In this document: piece by piece, positions 1 through 7,588 of the stretch
Layout: every line of letters starts with the position of its first letter
Numbering within the stretch: the stretch's first letter is position 1
Source of the DNA: CAZUQH01 sp964622465
GTDB lineage: Bacteria; CG03; CAZUQH01
DNA: 43,799 nt
Reading direction: 5' to 3'
Assembly (NCBI GenBank): GCA_964622465.1
Contig: CAZUQH010000005.1
Span: 1-43,799, forward strand
Notes under the pieces: generated by a model
Databases searched by the model: none
What the model saw: only the letters and a program-made list of their open reading frames with translations
What the model was told of the DNA's origin: nothing
Made by a program: the position numbers and the translations under genes

Positions 1-1
1 C

Positions 2-466
2 AGACGGCTCAAAGCAGAAATAGACAACGAGCTTTCTTTCCTGGACGAGATTCAGCATGAGATGGCCAAGGTGGCACCGAAACTCGCAAGAAATACACCA
101 TCTATTCTTGACTTGCGTGCAGCAGGATCCATCCTTCACGACTTCTATAACGGAGTGGAGAATATGTTTCGCAGGATAGCGCAGGAAGTAAATGGCGGGT
201 TGCCGACAGGAGATGACTGGCACAAGCAGCTTTTGAGGGATATGTCCCTGGAAATTGACGGGTTAAGACCAGCAATTATTTCTAAGTCGCTCGTGGGTGA
301 ACTCCAAAGGTACCTAGGTTTTCGGCATGTGTTCAGGAATATTTATGGTTTTTCGCTTGAAGCAAAAAGGATAAAAGAGCTCGTATGCGATTTTCCTAAC
401 GTGCTTTCCAGATTCAAAAGAGAAATAGGTAAATTCCAACACTACCTCGCCAGAATTTTGAAGTAA
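2..466 (+). CDS. HepT-like (HEPN fold) ribonuclease toxin, 5' end outside window
   Basis: The reading frame is open to the first base of the window, so this is the C-terminal part (about 154 aa) of a longer gene; the ATG at 62 is internal. The helical sequence with ILHDFYNGVE, IAQEVNGGLPTGDDWH and FRHVFRNIYGF matches my recollection of the HepT-like family, whose members are RNase toxins often paired with an MNT nucleotidyltransferase antitoxin. HEPN toxins normally carry R-x(4-6)-H followed by x-Y. Here the segment reads R-H-V-F-R-N-I-Y, with Asn where many relatives have His, although R-x5-H (RYLGFRH) is also present. An antitoxin partner, if any, would lie to the left of the window. The gene ends TAA at 464-466, just before the IS607 element. 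Family assignment is moderately sure; activity is unknown. Confidence 0.6.
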   Translation, partial: RRLKAEIDNELSFLDEIQHEMAKVAPKLARNTPSILDLRAAGSILHDFYNGVENMFRRIAQEVNGGLPTGDDWHKQLLRDMSLEIDGLRPAIISKSLVGELQRYLGFRHVFRNIYGFSLEAKRIKELVCDFPNVLSRFKREIGKFQHYLARILK

Positions 467-503
467 GCAACTCCGAAAGGGCTGATAACTGCTCAAATAT
501 GTG

Positions 504-532
504 TTGACAAATATGTCTAGGTGTGATATATT
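504..532 (+). promoter_or_regulatory. Sigma70-type promoter of the IS607 tnpA gene
   Basis: TTGACA at 504-509 and TATATT at 527-532 are separated by exactly 17 bases. The -35 box is perfect and the -10 box matches five of six positions. The tnpA start at 550 lies 17 bases downstream of the -10 box, so the leader would be very short. No biochemical evidence; position and quality make it the best promoter candidate in the window. Confidence 0.6.
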
Positions 533-549
533 ATCATTATGGTTGTGAC

Positions 550-1151
550 ATGAAATTATCTGCCTGGGCAAAAAAGCAAGGGCTCTCATACAAAACTGCG
601 TGGCGACTGTGGGCCACTGGCAAGATTCCTTTACCTGCTGAGCAGCTTGCAACAGGAACGATAATTGGATAGAGCCAGAAACAGGTTATGAAGTAGAGCC
701 ATCTATAGTAGTTGTTTATGCACGTGTCTCATCTTCTGACCAAAGAAAGGATCTGGAGAGGCAAATATCAAGGTTAGTAGAATATGCCACTTCAAAGGGA
801 TATCATGTCCAGGGAGCAATAAAAGAGATAGGAAGTGGATTAAACGGAAAAAGGACAAAGCTTCTGTCTATTTTAAGAGACCAGAAAGTCCGAACAATAA
901 TAGTTGAACATAAGGACCGGCTTGTGAGGTTTGGATTTGAATATATTGAAGCACTTCTTACTGCTTCAGAGAGAAAGATAGAAGTTTGTGGTGAAAGTGA
1001 AATGAAAGACGATTTGGTTCAGGATATGATAAATGTGCTGACCAGTTTCTGTGCAAGATTATATGGCAGACGGTCTGCAAAGAACATAGCGAAGAGAGCA
1101 CTAAAAGAGATTGAGAGATGTGGACCCGGCAAGCATATCGTTACGAACTGA
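550..1151 (+). pseudogene. tnpA: IS607 TnpA serine recombinase, frameshifted
   Basis: Frame 1 from ATG 550 encodes an N-terminal helix-turn-helix (MKLSAWAKKQGLSYKTAWRL) as in IS607 TnpA and stops at TAG 670-672. The catalytic part continues in another frame, with E-P-E-T-G-Y-E-V-E-P leading to VVVYARVSSSDQ (the resolvase active-site serine region) and E-H-K-D-R-L, and ends at 1149-1151. Joining the parts gives a full IS607-type recombinase of about 200 aa. The break lies near 663-669: removing GG at 667-668 restores ...TGTII-IEPETGYE. A programmed shift cannot be excluded, but no obvious slippery site is present. The 3' end overlaps tnpB by 34 bases, which is normal for the family. The upstream half alone would bind DNA without catalysis. 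Confidence 0.8.
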
Positions 1152-2323
1152 AACCAAACAACAGGCAACGGACGCTACTTGGAAAACACGCTGGTTGTGC
1201 GAGGTTTGCCTACAACTGGGGACTTGCACGACGGATAGAAGAATACAAAAGGACAGGCAAATCATCAAACGCAATAGAACAGCACTGCCAGCTTAACGCC
1301 CTCAAGAAGACAAAATTTCCCTGGATGTATGAAGTGTCAAAGTGTGCACTACAGGAGGCGCCTCGAGACCTTGATAGGGCATTTGCAAACTTCTATCGTG
1401 GCTTGAAATCAGGCGAAAAAGTAGGATTTCCAAAATTCAAGAAGAAAGGCATTCACGATTCATTCCGGCTTACAGGTTCAATGCATGTATTTGCAAGGGA
1501 AATGGTTCTGCCACGGCTTGGGGAAATCCGCACCAAAGAATGTACAGACATCAAAGGTCGTATTCTCTCGGCGACAGTTTCCAGGGAGGCAGACCGGTGG
1601 TTTGTCTCTTTTGGAGTTGGACGCGAACGTCCCGCGTATGAGAGGACTGGTAGAGACCCGGCAGTTGGGGTTGATGTTGGATTGAGTTCGTTTTGTGTTC
1701 TCTCAGATGGGAGAAGGATAGAGTCGCCAAAGCCATTAAATAAAGCGTTGAAATTATTAAAACGAAGGTCAAGAAAACATTCGCGAAAGAAGAAGGGTTC
1801 AGCAAATAGAAAGAAATCTGCTTTACGACTTGCGCGTCTTCACCGCAAGATTAAAAACACGCGGAAGGATTTCCTGCACAAGGTTTCAACGGAGCTGGCG
1901 AAAACCAAGTCAGTGATAGTAGTTGAAGACCTTAATGTGCAAGGGATGATGGGGAATCACAGGTTATCCAGGCAAATTTCGGATAGCGGATGGGGTGAAT
2001 TCGTAAGGATGCTTGAATACAAGAGCAGTTGGTATGGCTCGTCTCTTGTGAGAGCGCCGAAATTTTATCCATCGTCCAGAATCTGTTCCGCCTGTGGTGC
2101 GATGAGACGGCATCTTGATCTTTCCGAGCGGGAATTTGTGTGTGAGAGATGCGGTAATATTATTGACAGAGACGAAAACGCCGCTCGGAATCTTGAAAGA
2201 TTAGCTACCGGAAGTTCTCCGGGAAGTTACGCCTGTGGAGATACCTCTGGCGGCGGAACGCCTCTACGAGACAGTGGGGCGGTCTACGAGCCATGTGTCT
2301 ATGAAGCAGGAAGCAGGCACTGA
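1118..2323 (+). CDS. tnpB: TnpB RNA-guided nuclease of IS607-family element
   Basis: A 401-aa TnpB, the ancestor family of Cas12, that uses an omega-RNA from the element's right end to cut DNA and promote transposon retention. The N-terminal wedge region (AYRYELKPNNRQ, RFAYNWGL) is followed by the split RuvC domain. RuvC-I has Asp186 in VGVDVGLSSF, RuvC-II has Glu270 in VVVEDLNVQGM, and RuvC-III has Asp352 in DRDENAARN. A zinc ribbon uses Cys323, Cys326, Cys342 and Cys345. Every catalytic and zinc residue is present and the length is normal, so the protein looks active even though its tnpA partner is broken. The ATG start lies inside the tnpA 3' end, the usual IS607 arrangement. Confidence 0.93.
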   Translation: MWTRQAYRYELKPNNRQRTLLGKHAGCARFAYNWGLARRIEEYKRTGKSSNAIEQHCQLNALKKTKFPWMYEVSKCALQEAPRDLDRAFANFYRGLKSGEKVGFPKFKKKGIHDSFRLTGSMHVFAREMVLPRLGEIRTKECTDIKGRILSATVSREADRWFVSFGVGRERPAYERTGRDPAVGVDVGLSSFCVLSDGRRIESPKPLNKALKLLKRRSRKHSRKKKGSANRKKSALRLARLHRKIKNTRKDFLHKVSTELAKTKSVIVVEDLNVQGMMGNHRLSRQISDSGWGEFVRMLEYKSSWYGSSLVRAPKFYPSSRICSACGAMRRHLDLSEREFVCERCGNIIDRDENAARNLERLATGSSPGSYACGDTSGGGTPLRDSGAVYEPCVYEAGSRH

Positions 2324-2349
2324 ATATCCTCTCTGGGATATTTGGGTAA
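2200..2349 (+). ncRNA. Probable TnpB omega-RNA (right-end RNA)
   Basis: Known TnpB systems produce a guide RNA from the 3' end of tnpB and the adjoining transposon end. Here the region has a 5-bp stem at 2208-2222 (CCGGA/TCCGG), a GGCG/CGCC pairing near 2250, and a perfect 7-bp hairpin AATATCC/GGATATT at 2323-2342 just beyond the tnpB stop. The guide segment would then be the sequence directly downstream, now the 5' end of the debranching-enzyme gene. Exact ends are inferred. Confidence 0.4.
2323..2342 (+). repeat. Right-end hairpin of the IS607 element
   Basis: Perfect 7-bp inverted repeat AATATCC ... GGATATT with a 6-base loop (2330-2335), starting at the last base of the tnpB stop codon. 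It fits a structured right end or omega-RNA stem. The remaining 58 bases to the next gene hold no other clear structure. Confidence 0.6.
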
Positions 2350-2400
2350 GTTCTGTGGAACGGCGCTGCCAAAAAAACTAGCACTGGAGTTCACACCGCT

Positions 2401-4449
2401 GTGGCGAGCAAACTTCTCTTCCAATTTGGCGATTGCACTGGCGGTAACTGGCGAGCGGTTACCCTGTCAAACCGCCTCGGTACCGTTTCGCGACTACCAT
2501 TAGACCCGTCTGTTACCTTAAGCAAGTACGATGGGCTTCTTCAGATTAACCCAACTCCCGGAATACCTAACGACCGCTTCATCCTGCTCCACGATTATGA
2601 AACCTCACTGATAGAACTGGATACTAACAATGTCGTGCCTATTTATCCCAGGCGATTCAAGCGCTACCCATGCCCTGTCTGGCAGTGCGAGGCAACACTT
2701 GCAGACAGGCAAAATCTGACGCTCCTCAAGGACATCGTTCTTTTTCCATACGAGCAATCGGTTGCTGTATTCTGGAGGATTGTCCTACCGTATAATTACA
2801 AGGCAACTGGCGTACGCCTGAAAATAAGACCATGGATAGAAAATAGAATCTGCCATGCGGTTGTCAGACCCGGCTCAACCGCTCAATGTGAGAGCCCTGC
2901 TAAGGAACTGAGTATGTTGCTAACAAATGCGAAATGGCATGAAGAACCAGCCAATAGAATACTCAGATATGCCTGCGACATGGAGCGAGAACTGGAAGAA
3001 AACTGCGAGAGCCAAGTACATAGTCCTGGCTGGTTTGAATGTGAGTTCACGCAAAGGGGCAGTGCCCCAGGATATGTTGTCCTGTTTGCATCAGTAGAAA
3101 AGAAGTACCAGAATGAGGTCTGGAAGCAAAAACCGATAAGGATTGTCCGTGTTGCTAACGCAGTCTGGCGGAAAAAAGTCCGTAGTTTCACAAAGTTAAG
3201 AGACCGAAAGCAGCTTTATGTGAGAGACAACCCTAATGCCCTCGTACTTGCATTGAACCTTGACTCTTTCATCGTTCACAGGAAAGACCGTCCCACAACA
3301 ATCGCTGGTTACCCATGGTTTCTTGATTGGGGCAGAGATACTTTGATTTGCATCCCGGGACTCATTGCGGGGGCTCGCGCGAAAGAAGCAAAGACAATAG
3401 TCCTCGGGTTTGCGCGGTACGAGGAACATGGCACACTTCCGAATGTTCTGAGAGGAGAGGAAGTCAGGAACCGTGACACAAGCGATGCACCTCTCTGGTT
3501 TGTTGAGGCATGCCGGATACTAACACGAAATGGCAAAAGTGGTTCCCTGTTGCGGTGCCGGGTCAGCGATGCGGCTGGAAGAACGGTCCGGGATGTTCTG
3601 GAGAGTATCGTGTCCTGGTACATCCGGGGCACCCCAAACGGAATAGGAATGGACACGGACAGCGGTCTTATCTGGTCGCCCGCACATTTCACATGGATGG
3701 ATACGAATAACCCACCCTGCACACCCCGCGAAGGATACCCTGTGGAAATTCAGGCCCTATGGTATAACGCCCTGACTTTCGTAAGTACAATATCAAACGA
3801 GCCCGGGAATGAGCATTACGAAAAACTCGCCCGCAGAGTAAGAGATAACTTCACCGCGTTTTATCCAAATAAAAGCGGCTACCTTAATGACTGTCTGAGT
3901 GTTCCGGTTGGGACACCTGCAAGGAATGCAGTCGCAGACCCGGTCTTGAGACCAAACCAGTTGTTTGCGATAAGATTTGGATTGGTAAAGGCGGAGACAG
4001 CAAAAAGCATTCTGCGCATTATAGAGGAAAAACTGTTGGTCCCTCTCGGAGTCAGGTCTCTTGCGGACGAGCGGCTGGCAGTGCCGTTAAGCATCAAATG
4101 GAATGGACTGGAAATAGGTGACCCATATTATCGGTACCACGGTAAGTACATTGGACCCGAGGGACCGAGAGAGAATGGACCATGGCGAAAGATTGCCTAC
4201 CATAATGGGACTGCATGGACCTGGCTATTTTTTGAATTCCTTCTTGCTTATCTCAAGGTGTACGGAAAAACGCCTGCTACTCTGGCAAGAATAAGAGAAT
4301 TCCTCCGACCGCTTGAGCCGCATCTTTCTGACGCCGGGGTTGGTTCAATCTCGGAGCTCCTTGACGGAGACGCACCACATACGCCGCGGGGTTGCGACTG
4401 TCAGGCATGGAGCGTAGCAAAGGCACTGGAAGTACTGTCCCTTCTCTAG
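2401..4449 (+). CDS. Amylo-alpha-1,6-glucosidase (glycogen debranching enzyme, GH133-like)
   Basis: Predicted 682-aa cytoplasmic enzyme that hydrolyses alpha-1,6 branch points in glycogen or limit dextrins. Residues ~18-270 match the N-terminal GDE beta-sandwich (RAVTLSNRLG, KYDGLLQ). Residues ~300-680 form the (alpha/alpha)6 catalytic domain with WFLDWGRDT (306-314) and PVEIQALWYNAL (447-458), plus TLPNVLRGEE and a CDCQAWSVAKALEVL end. There is no signal peptide. The proposed GTG start has only a weak GGAG 11 bases upstream. The frame stays open upstream to a stop at 2347-2349, inside the IS607 end, so the native start and promoter may have been displaced by the insertion. It is convergent with the minus-strand locus, only 7 bases from its last gene, and probably completes starch breakdown inside the cell. 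Confidence 0.88.
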   Translation: MASKLLFQFGDCTGGNWRAVTLSNRLGTVSRLPLDPSVTLSKYDGLLQINPTPGIPNDRFILLHDYETSLIELDTNNVVPIYPRRFKRYPCPVWQCEATLADRQNLTLLKDIVLFPYEQSVAVFWRIVLPYNYKATGVRLKIRPWIENRICHAVVRPGSTAQCESPAKELSMLLTNAKWHEEPANRILRYACDMERELEENCESQVHSPGWFECEFTQRGSAPGYVVLFASVEKKYQNEVWKQKPIRIVRVANAVWRKKVRSFTKLRDRKQLYVRDNPNALVLALNLDSFIVHRKDRPTTIAGYPWFLDWGRDTLICIPGLIAGARAKEAKTIVLGFARYEEHGTLPNVLRGEEVRNRDTSDAPLWFVEACRILTRNGKSGSLLRCRVSDAAGRTVRDVLESIVSWYIRGTPNGIGMDTDSGLIWSPAHFTWMDTNNPPCTPREGYPVEIQALWYNALTFVSTISNEPGNEHYEKLARRVRDNFTAFYPNKSGYLNDCLSVPVGTPARNAVADPVLRPNQLFAIRFGLVKAETAKSILRIIEEKLLVPLGVRSLADERLAVPLSIKWNGLEIGDPYYRYHGKYIGPEGPRENGPWRKIAYHNGTAWTWLFFEFLLAYLKVYGKTPATLARIREFLRPLEPHLSDAGVGSISELLDGDAPHTPRGCDCQAWSVAKALEVLSLL

Positions 4450-4456
4450 TGACAGA

Positions 4457-7400
4457 TCACCTTACAAGCGGGATTTCCACTTGCTTGCCATATTGGTAGG
4501 TCCCAAGAATTTTTCGCTGGTCATACTGTTGTGGCAATGCAATATCTATTATATTCGGTGCGCTATAGCCCGGCTTTGCGCCACCGAACTGCCATTCAGT
4601 TGCCTGGCTCTGCACAGAGCGGACTTTCCACATACTCGGTGGTGCGTAACCATCCTGACCCATAACAACACAAAGATATCCCGCCTTTGAAGCATCAAAA
4701 CTCACGAGTTGCTTTGGGATGTAGATGTTTACAGTTCTCTCCACCTCGTTAACCTTTACCTGTGGCGCACCTATCTTGACCGGCTCGCCGGAACTGCTGC
4801 CAGCATAAACAGATTGTTCCCACCCATCCACGGTCACAGCGTAGTCCCAGCGAGAACCCTCCTCCACATAAGCTCCCCTGCCAGGCAGGAGTGCTTTCCT
4901 GCCCTTGCCCGGGTCCGAGTCAATGTACACATCTAAAATTTGAAGAGACAATCCAACTGGTGAGTTCCAGGGATTTGTTATACTGCCAAGTCGCACCTGG
5001 AAAATTACATTTTCTTTTGTCGAGTAAACCGAAAAGCGTTGAATGTCAAACGAACCAGGCACAAACACAGCGTTAGATGGATAGACATAGGTTCCGGGAC
5101 CGTAGTCATCACCCGTTGCATCTATGACATCAACGAGTGGCTTATCCAGTCCAAGTTCAGGAACAACAAGTTTCGCTGTCCCGGGCGATGGCAGAGCATC
5201 TATCTTTTCTACACCGCGAAATACGAGGATGTTCGCGCGCAACTCTTCGTGTGAGACGAGTCCGAGAGCAGAAAATGGGATGGAAAATTCCAGAGTCCTG
5301 CCTGAACTTACACAGGAAATGTCAATTTTCTTGCGCTCCCATCTTTCTCCACCGTCTGCAATGTAGAGATTCACCAATGGCGGTCTGAAGGCGGTCACTA
5401 CTACTTCGTGGGACAAACCGTATCCTAACTCAGCGTTTGTAACTTCTTCACGAACGCCAGCTGGTCTAATCGCCGATGGTTCTGGTGTAGGCACAAGATT
5501 AAGTTTTTTTGCGCTCTCGCTTCCAAGAGCAAGAACGACTTTAATATCTTCTGGTTTAACCGGCAAATCCCGCGCAAAATCCGCACGAATGTAGAGGTTC
5601 CTCGTATCGTAGCCATACCAGAACTCGTTAAGCCATTTCTCTCCTGCCTGCATAACTCCACCTGGAACCGCACGATAGCATCCAGCGTTTTCCCATTCTT
5701 TCGCCTCTGCAACGCCATCTACAACCGGAGAGATCTGTCCAACAATCTCTTTTGCCGGAGTCCACGCCCATTGAGAAACAATTGGAACATAGAGCCGAAC
5801 AGGCGCTTCTTCCTCTATTGCGCGATACACTTCAACCAGGAGATTCCTGAACATCATGTCAAATGAGGCATCGTCACCAGAATCCATATCTGCCCCATAC
5901 CACCAGAACCAATCGCTTCCTTCGGCACTGTACATTGCTTCAAATGCGCGCGATAGCCGTGCTGGGTCTTTATCTGGCCGACTGGCATACCTGGCCAGCG
6001 CTTCTCTTGCCTCAGCAAGATACACCCATGCTATATTCTCTTCCCGTTCTCCTATCCAGATATCATAGGTTGCGTTTATCCAGGAGCCAGCCCAGAGTTT
6101 CTGAATTCTTGACCGTGGCTTGTTGTTTAGAAGAAATTCGGAAGGTGTGACTGTTTCAATTGACTTATCCCTGGATAGCATCTGGTAAAGACCGTGCAGA
6201 AATTCTTTGCCATCATTGGGGTAATTCTCCCAGCAGTTCTCGCCGTCAAGTATGACGCTAACCAGAAACGGTCCTTGTTTTCCCTTCAATTGGTCCCTCA
6301 CAAAATGCAAACGGTTTTGAAAATCCGCTACTGCCTGAGCTGCTGGCATCTTTGAATAGTTGAAACCAACTCTGTCACTCAACGCGCGGTCGCGGAATAC
6401 CATCGCGACTTCTTTCTCTCCGTCAGAGACAACATACGGCTGATATAGAACCTCGCCATTGAGTATCCTTCCGAGTGAATCCTTTTTTAATCTCGTATTC
6501 AAGGAGCGCTCAAGAACTTCCTCATCCGAAGCCATCCACCCGACACCTGCTTTTGCTACAATTGGAACTATCTCCTGCGCAACCGAGCCCTCAGCAGGCC
6601 ACATTCCTTGTGGCTTCTTCCCGAAACACTTCATATAGTATGCGATACCTTTTTCCACATGTGCTTCGGCATCTTCCGGGTATGAGAACCGTGTAGTTGG
6701 AAGGTCAATGCCTGGCAGAGCGACCCGTACGAGGTTTGTGTCGTAAATAAGCGGCAGTATAGGATGAGCATACGGGGTAAATGTTACCTCTATCTGTCCA
6801 GCATCCTGAAGTTTACGATGCACGGGGATAACTTCTTTCATTATCTCAAGGTGCATATCAAGTAGCGCTTTTTTGTCGGCTTCAGTGAAGTTGCGACCTT
6901 TTGCAACGAGTGTCCGTGCCGGCTCTTGTCTCTTGAAATCAGGGTCAAGCCATGCGAGATTGAACCACACCTGAAGGTCAACAAAATCCTGAGTTGTAAA
7001 CTTCTCAAGAGCTCTTGAAACAACCTCGGGGCTATAGGAACGACCTCGCTTATCAAGCAGTTCACGATACCGCGGATTTGGGTCAATCAGGTTCGGCCAG
7101 TTTGCGTCAAAAAAACGCTCCAGAATTTTCGCTTTCTCGTCTCTTGTGAGTTCTTTCGCTTGCTTTTCTGAAAGCACCCAGTAAATATCCCGCTTCCCGT
7201 CAAGGAACTCTTCAATCTGTTTCAATAGCGACGGAGTAAGATTGAAGGTGCAGTGAATATCAGGATATTCTTGAAGGATGGCGCACATGTCATAGTAGTC
7301 CTTGACCGAGTGCATTCTCACCCAGGGTTTAGAAAAGTATCCCTGCTCGTCAACCGGGTATATTGGCTGGTGCTGGTGCCAGATAATTGCAAGATAAAGC

Positions 7401-7495
7401 GGGTGTTCCGCTGAATGGATGGCACCGTATGCCGAGACCAAAACCAGAAGACACGCAACGAAAACTAACACACCTGAACATTTTTCAGACAACAT
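4457..7495 (-). CDS. Secreted GH57 amylase/amylopullulanase-like enzyme with DOMON and glucodextranase-like C-terminal modules
   Basis: Predicted 1012-aa envelope or secreted alpha-glucan hydrolase. The signal peptide (LVFVACLLVLVSAYG) supports the ATG at 7495, which has an AGGGAGGA Shine-Dalgarno five bases upstream; a longer frame to 7564 lacks one. The GH57 domain spans ~30-560, with HQHQP at 40-44, nucleophile Glu302 in WPAEGSV and acid/base Asp417 in ILDGENCWE. A first DOMON-like beta-sandwich follows (~590-770, DGVAEAKEWENAG), then a module resembling the C-terminal domain of glucodextranase and archaeal amylopullulanases (~790-1005). Chain order and DGEN motif resemble amylopullulanases, so activity on alpha-1,4 and alpha-1,6 bonds is plausible but unproved. 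It is the last gene of the locus, 93 bases after the GH13 gene. Confidence 0.88.
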   Translation of the reverse strand: MLSEKCSGVLVFVACLLVLVSAYGAIHSAEHPLYLAIIWHQHQPIYPVDEQGYFSKPWVRMHSVKDYYDMCAILQEYPDIHCTFNLTPSLLKQIEEFLDGKRDIYWVLSEKQAKELTRDEKAKILERFFDANWPNLIDPNPRYRELLDKRGRSYSPEVVSRALEKFTTQDFVDLQVWFNLAWLDPDFKRQEPARTLVAKGRNFTEADKKALLDMHLEIMKEVIPVHRKLQDAGQIEVTFTPYAHPILPLIYDTNLVRVALPGIDLPTTRFSYPEDAEAHVEKGIAYYMKCFGKKPQGMWPAEGSVAQEIVPIVAKAGVGWMASDEEVLERSLNTRLKKDSLGRILNGEVLYQPYVVSDGEKEVAMVFRDRALSDRVGFNYSKMPAAQAVADFQNRLHFVRDQLKGKQGPFLVSVILDGENCWENYPNDGKEFLHGLYQMLSRDKSIETVTPSEFLLNNKPRSRIQKLWAGSWINATYDIWIGEREENIAWVYLAEAREALARYASRPDKDPARLSRAFEAMYSAEGSDWFWWYGADMDSGDDASFDMMFRNLLVEVYRAIEEEAPVRLYVPIVSQWAWTPAKEIVGQISPVVDGVAEAKEWENAGCYRAVPGGVMQAGEKWLNEFWYGYDTRNLYIRADFARDLPVKPEDIKVVLALGSESAKKLNLVPTPEPSAIRPAGVREEVTNAELGYGLSHEVVVTAFRPPLVNLYIADGGERWERKKIDISCVSSGRTLEFSIPFSALGLVSHEELRANILVFRGVEKIDALPSPGTAKLVVPELGLDKPLVDVIDATGDDYGPGTYVYPSNAVFVPGSFDIQRFSVYSTKENVIFQVRLGSITNPWNSPVGLSLQILDVYIDSDPGKGRKALLPGRGAYVEEGSRWDYAVTVDGWEQSVYAGSSSGEPVKIGAPQVKVNEVERTVNIYIPKQLVSFDASKAGYLCVVMGQDGYAPPSMWKVRSVQSQATEWQFGGAKPGYSAPNIIDIALPQQYDQRKILGTYQYGKQVEIPLVR

Positions 7496-7530
7496 TAGTT
7501 CCTCCCTCATACGGCCTCTAGATTCAACTG

Positions 7531-7575
7531 GGTCCGCCGCGCCGGCGATGGCACTGCCACGCAAGGTAGCTGACT
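7531..7575. repeat. GC-rich palindromic intergenic element
   Basis: The gap between the GH13 and GH57 genes contains GGTCCGCCGCGCCGGCG, a GC-rich near-palindrome, followed by a CCACGCAAG segment also seen inside the element at 15150-15316. Similar cores occur at 15150, 19583 and 23599, always between genes. Probably a REP-like remnant. Confidence 0.45.
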
Positions 7576-7588
7576 CATTATGATAGCG

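Larger units (their letters stand above)
470..2349 (+). mobile_element. IS607-family insertion sequence (tnpA frameshifted, tnpB intact)
   Basis: The element carries the two-gene layout of IS607: a serine recombinase with an N-terminal helix-turn-helix, then tnpB whose start lies inside the end of tnpA. IS607 elements lack terminal inverted repeats and target duplications, so the boundaries given are approximate. The left end is placed after the HepT-like stop. The right end is placed just after the hairpin at 2323-2342. It sits directly against the debranching-enzyme gene. Because tnpA is broken, self-mobility is doubtful unless a recombinase acts in trans. Confidence 0.75.

Noticed and set aside
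314..652. 112-aa minus-strand frame across the HepT-like/IS607 boundary
   Set aside because: It runs antisense to both the HepT-like gene and tnpA and has no features of its own.
4447..4460. Terminator between the convergent genes (GTGA/TCAC)
   Set aside because: The stem is only four base pairs, overlaps both stop codons and has no T-run.
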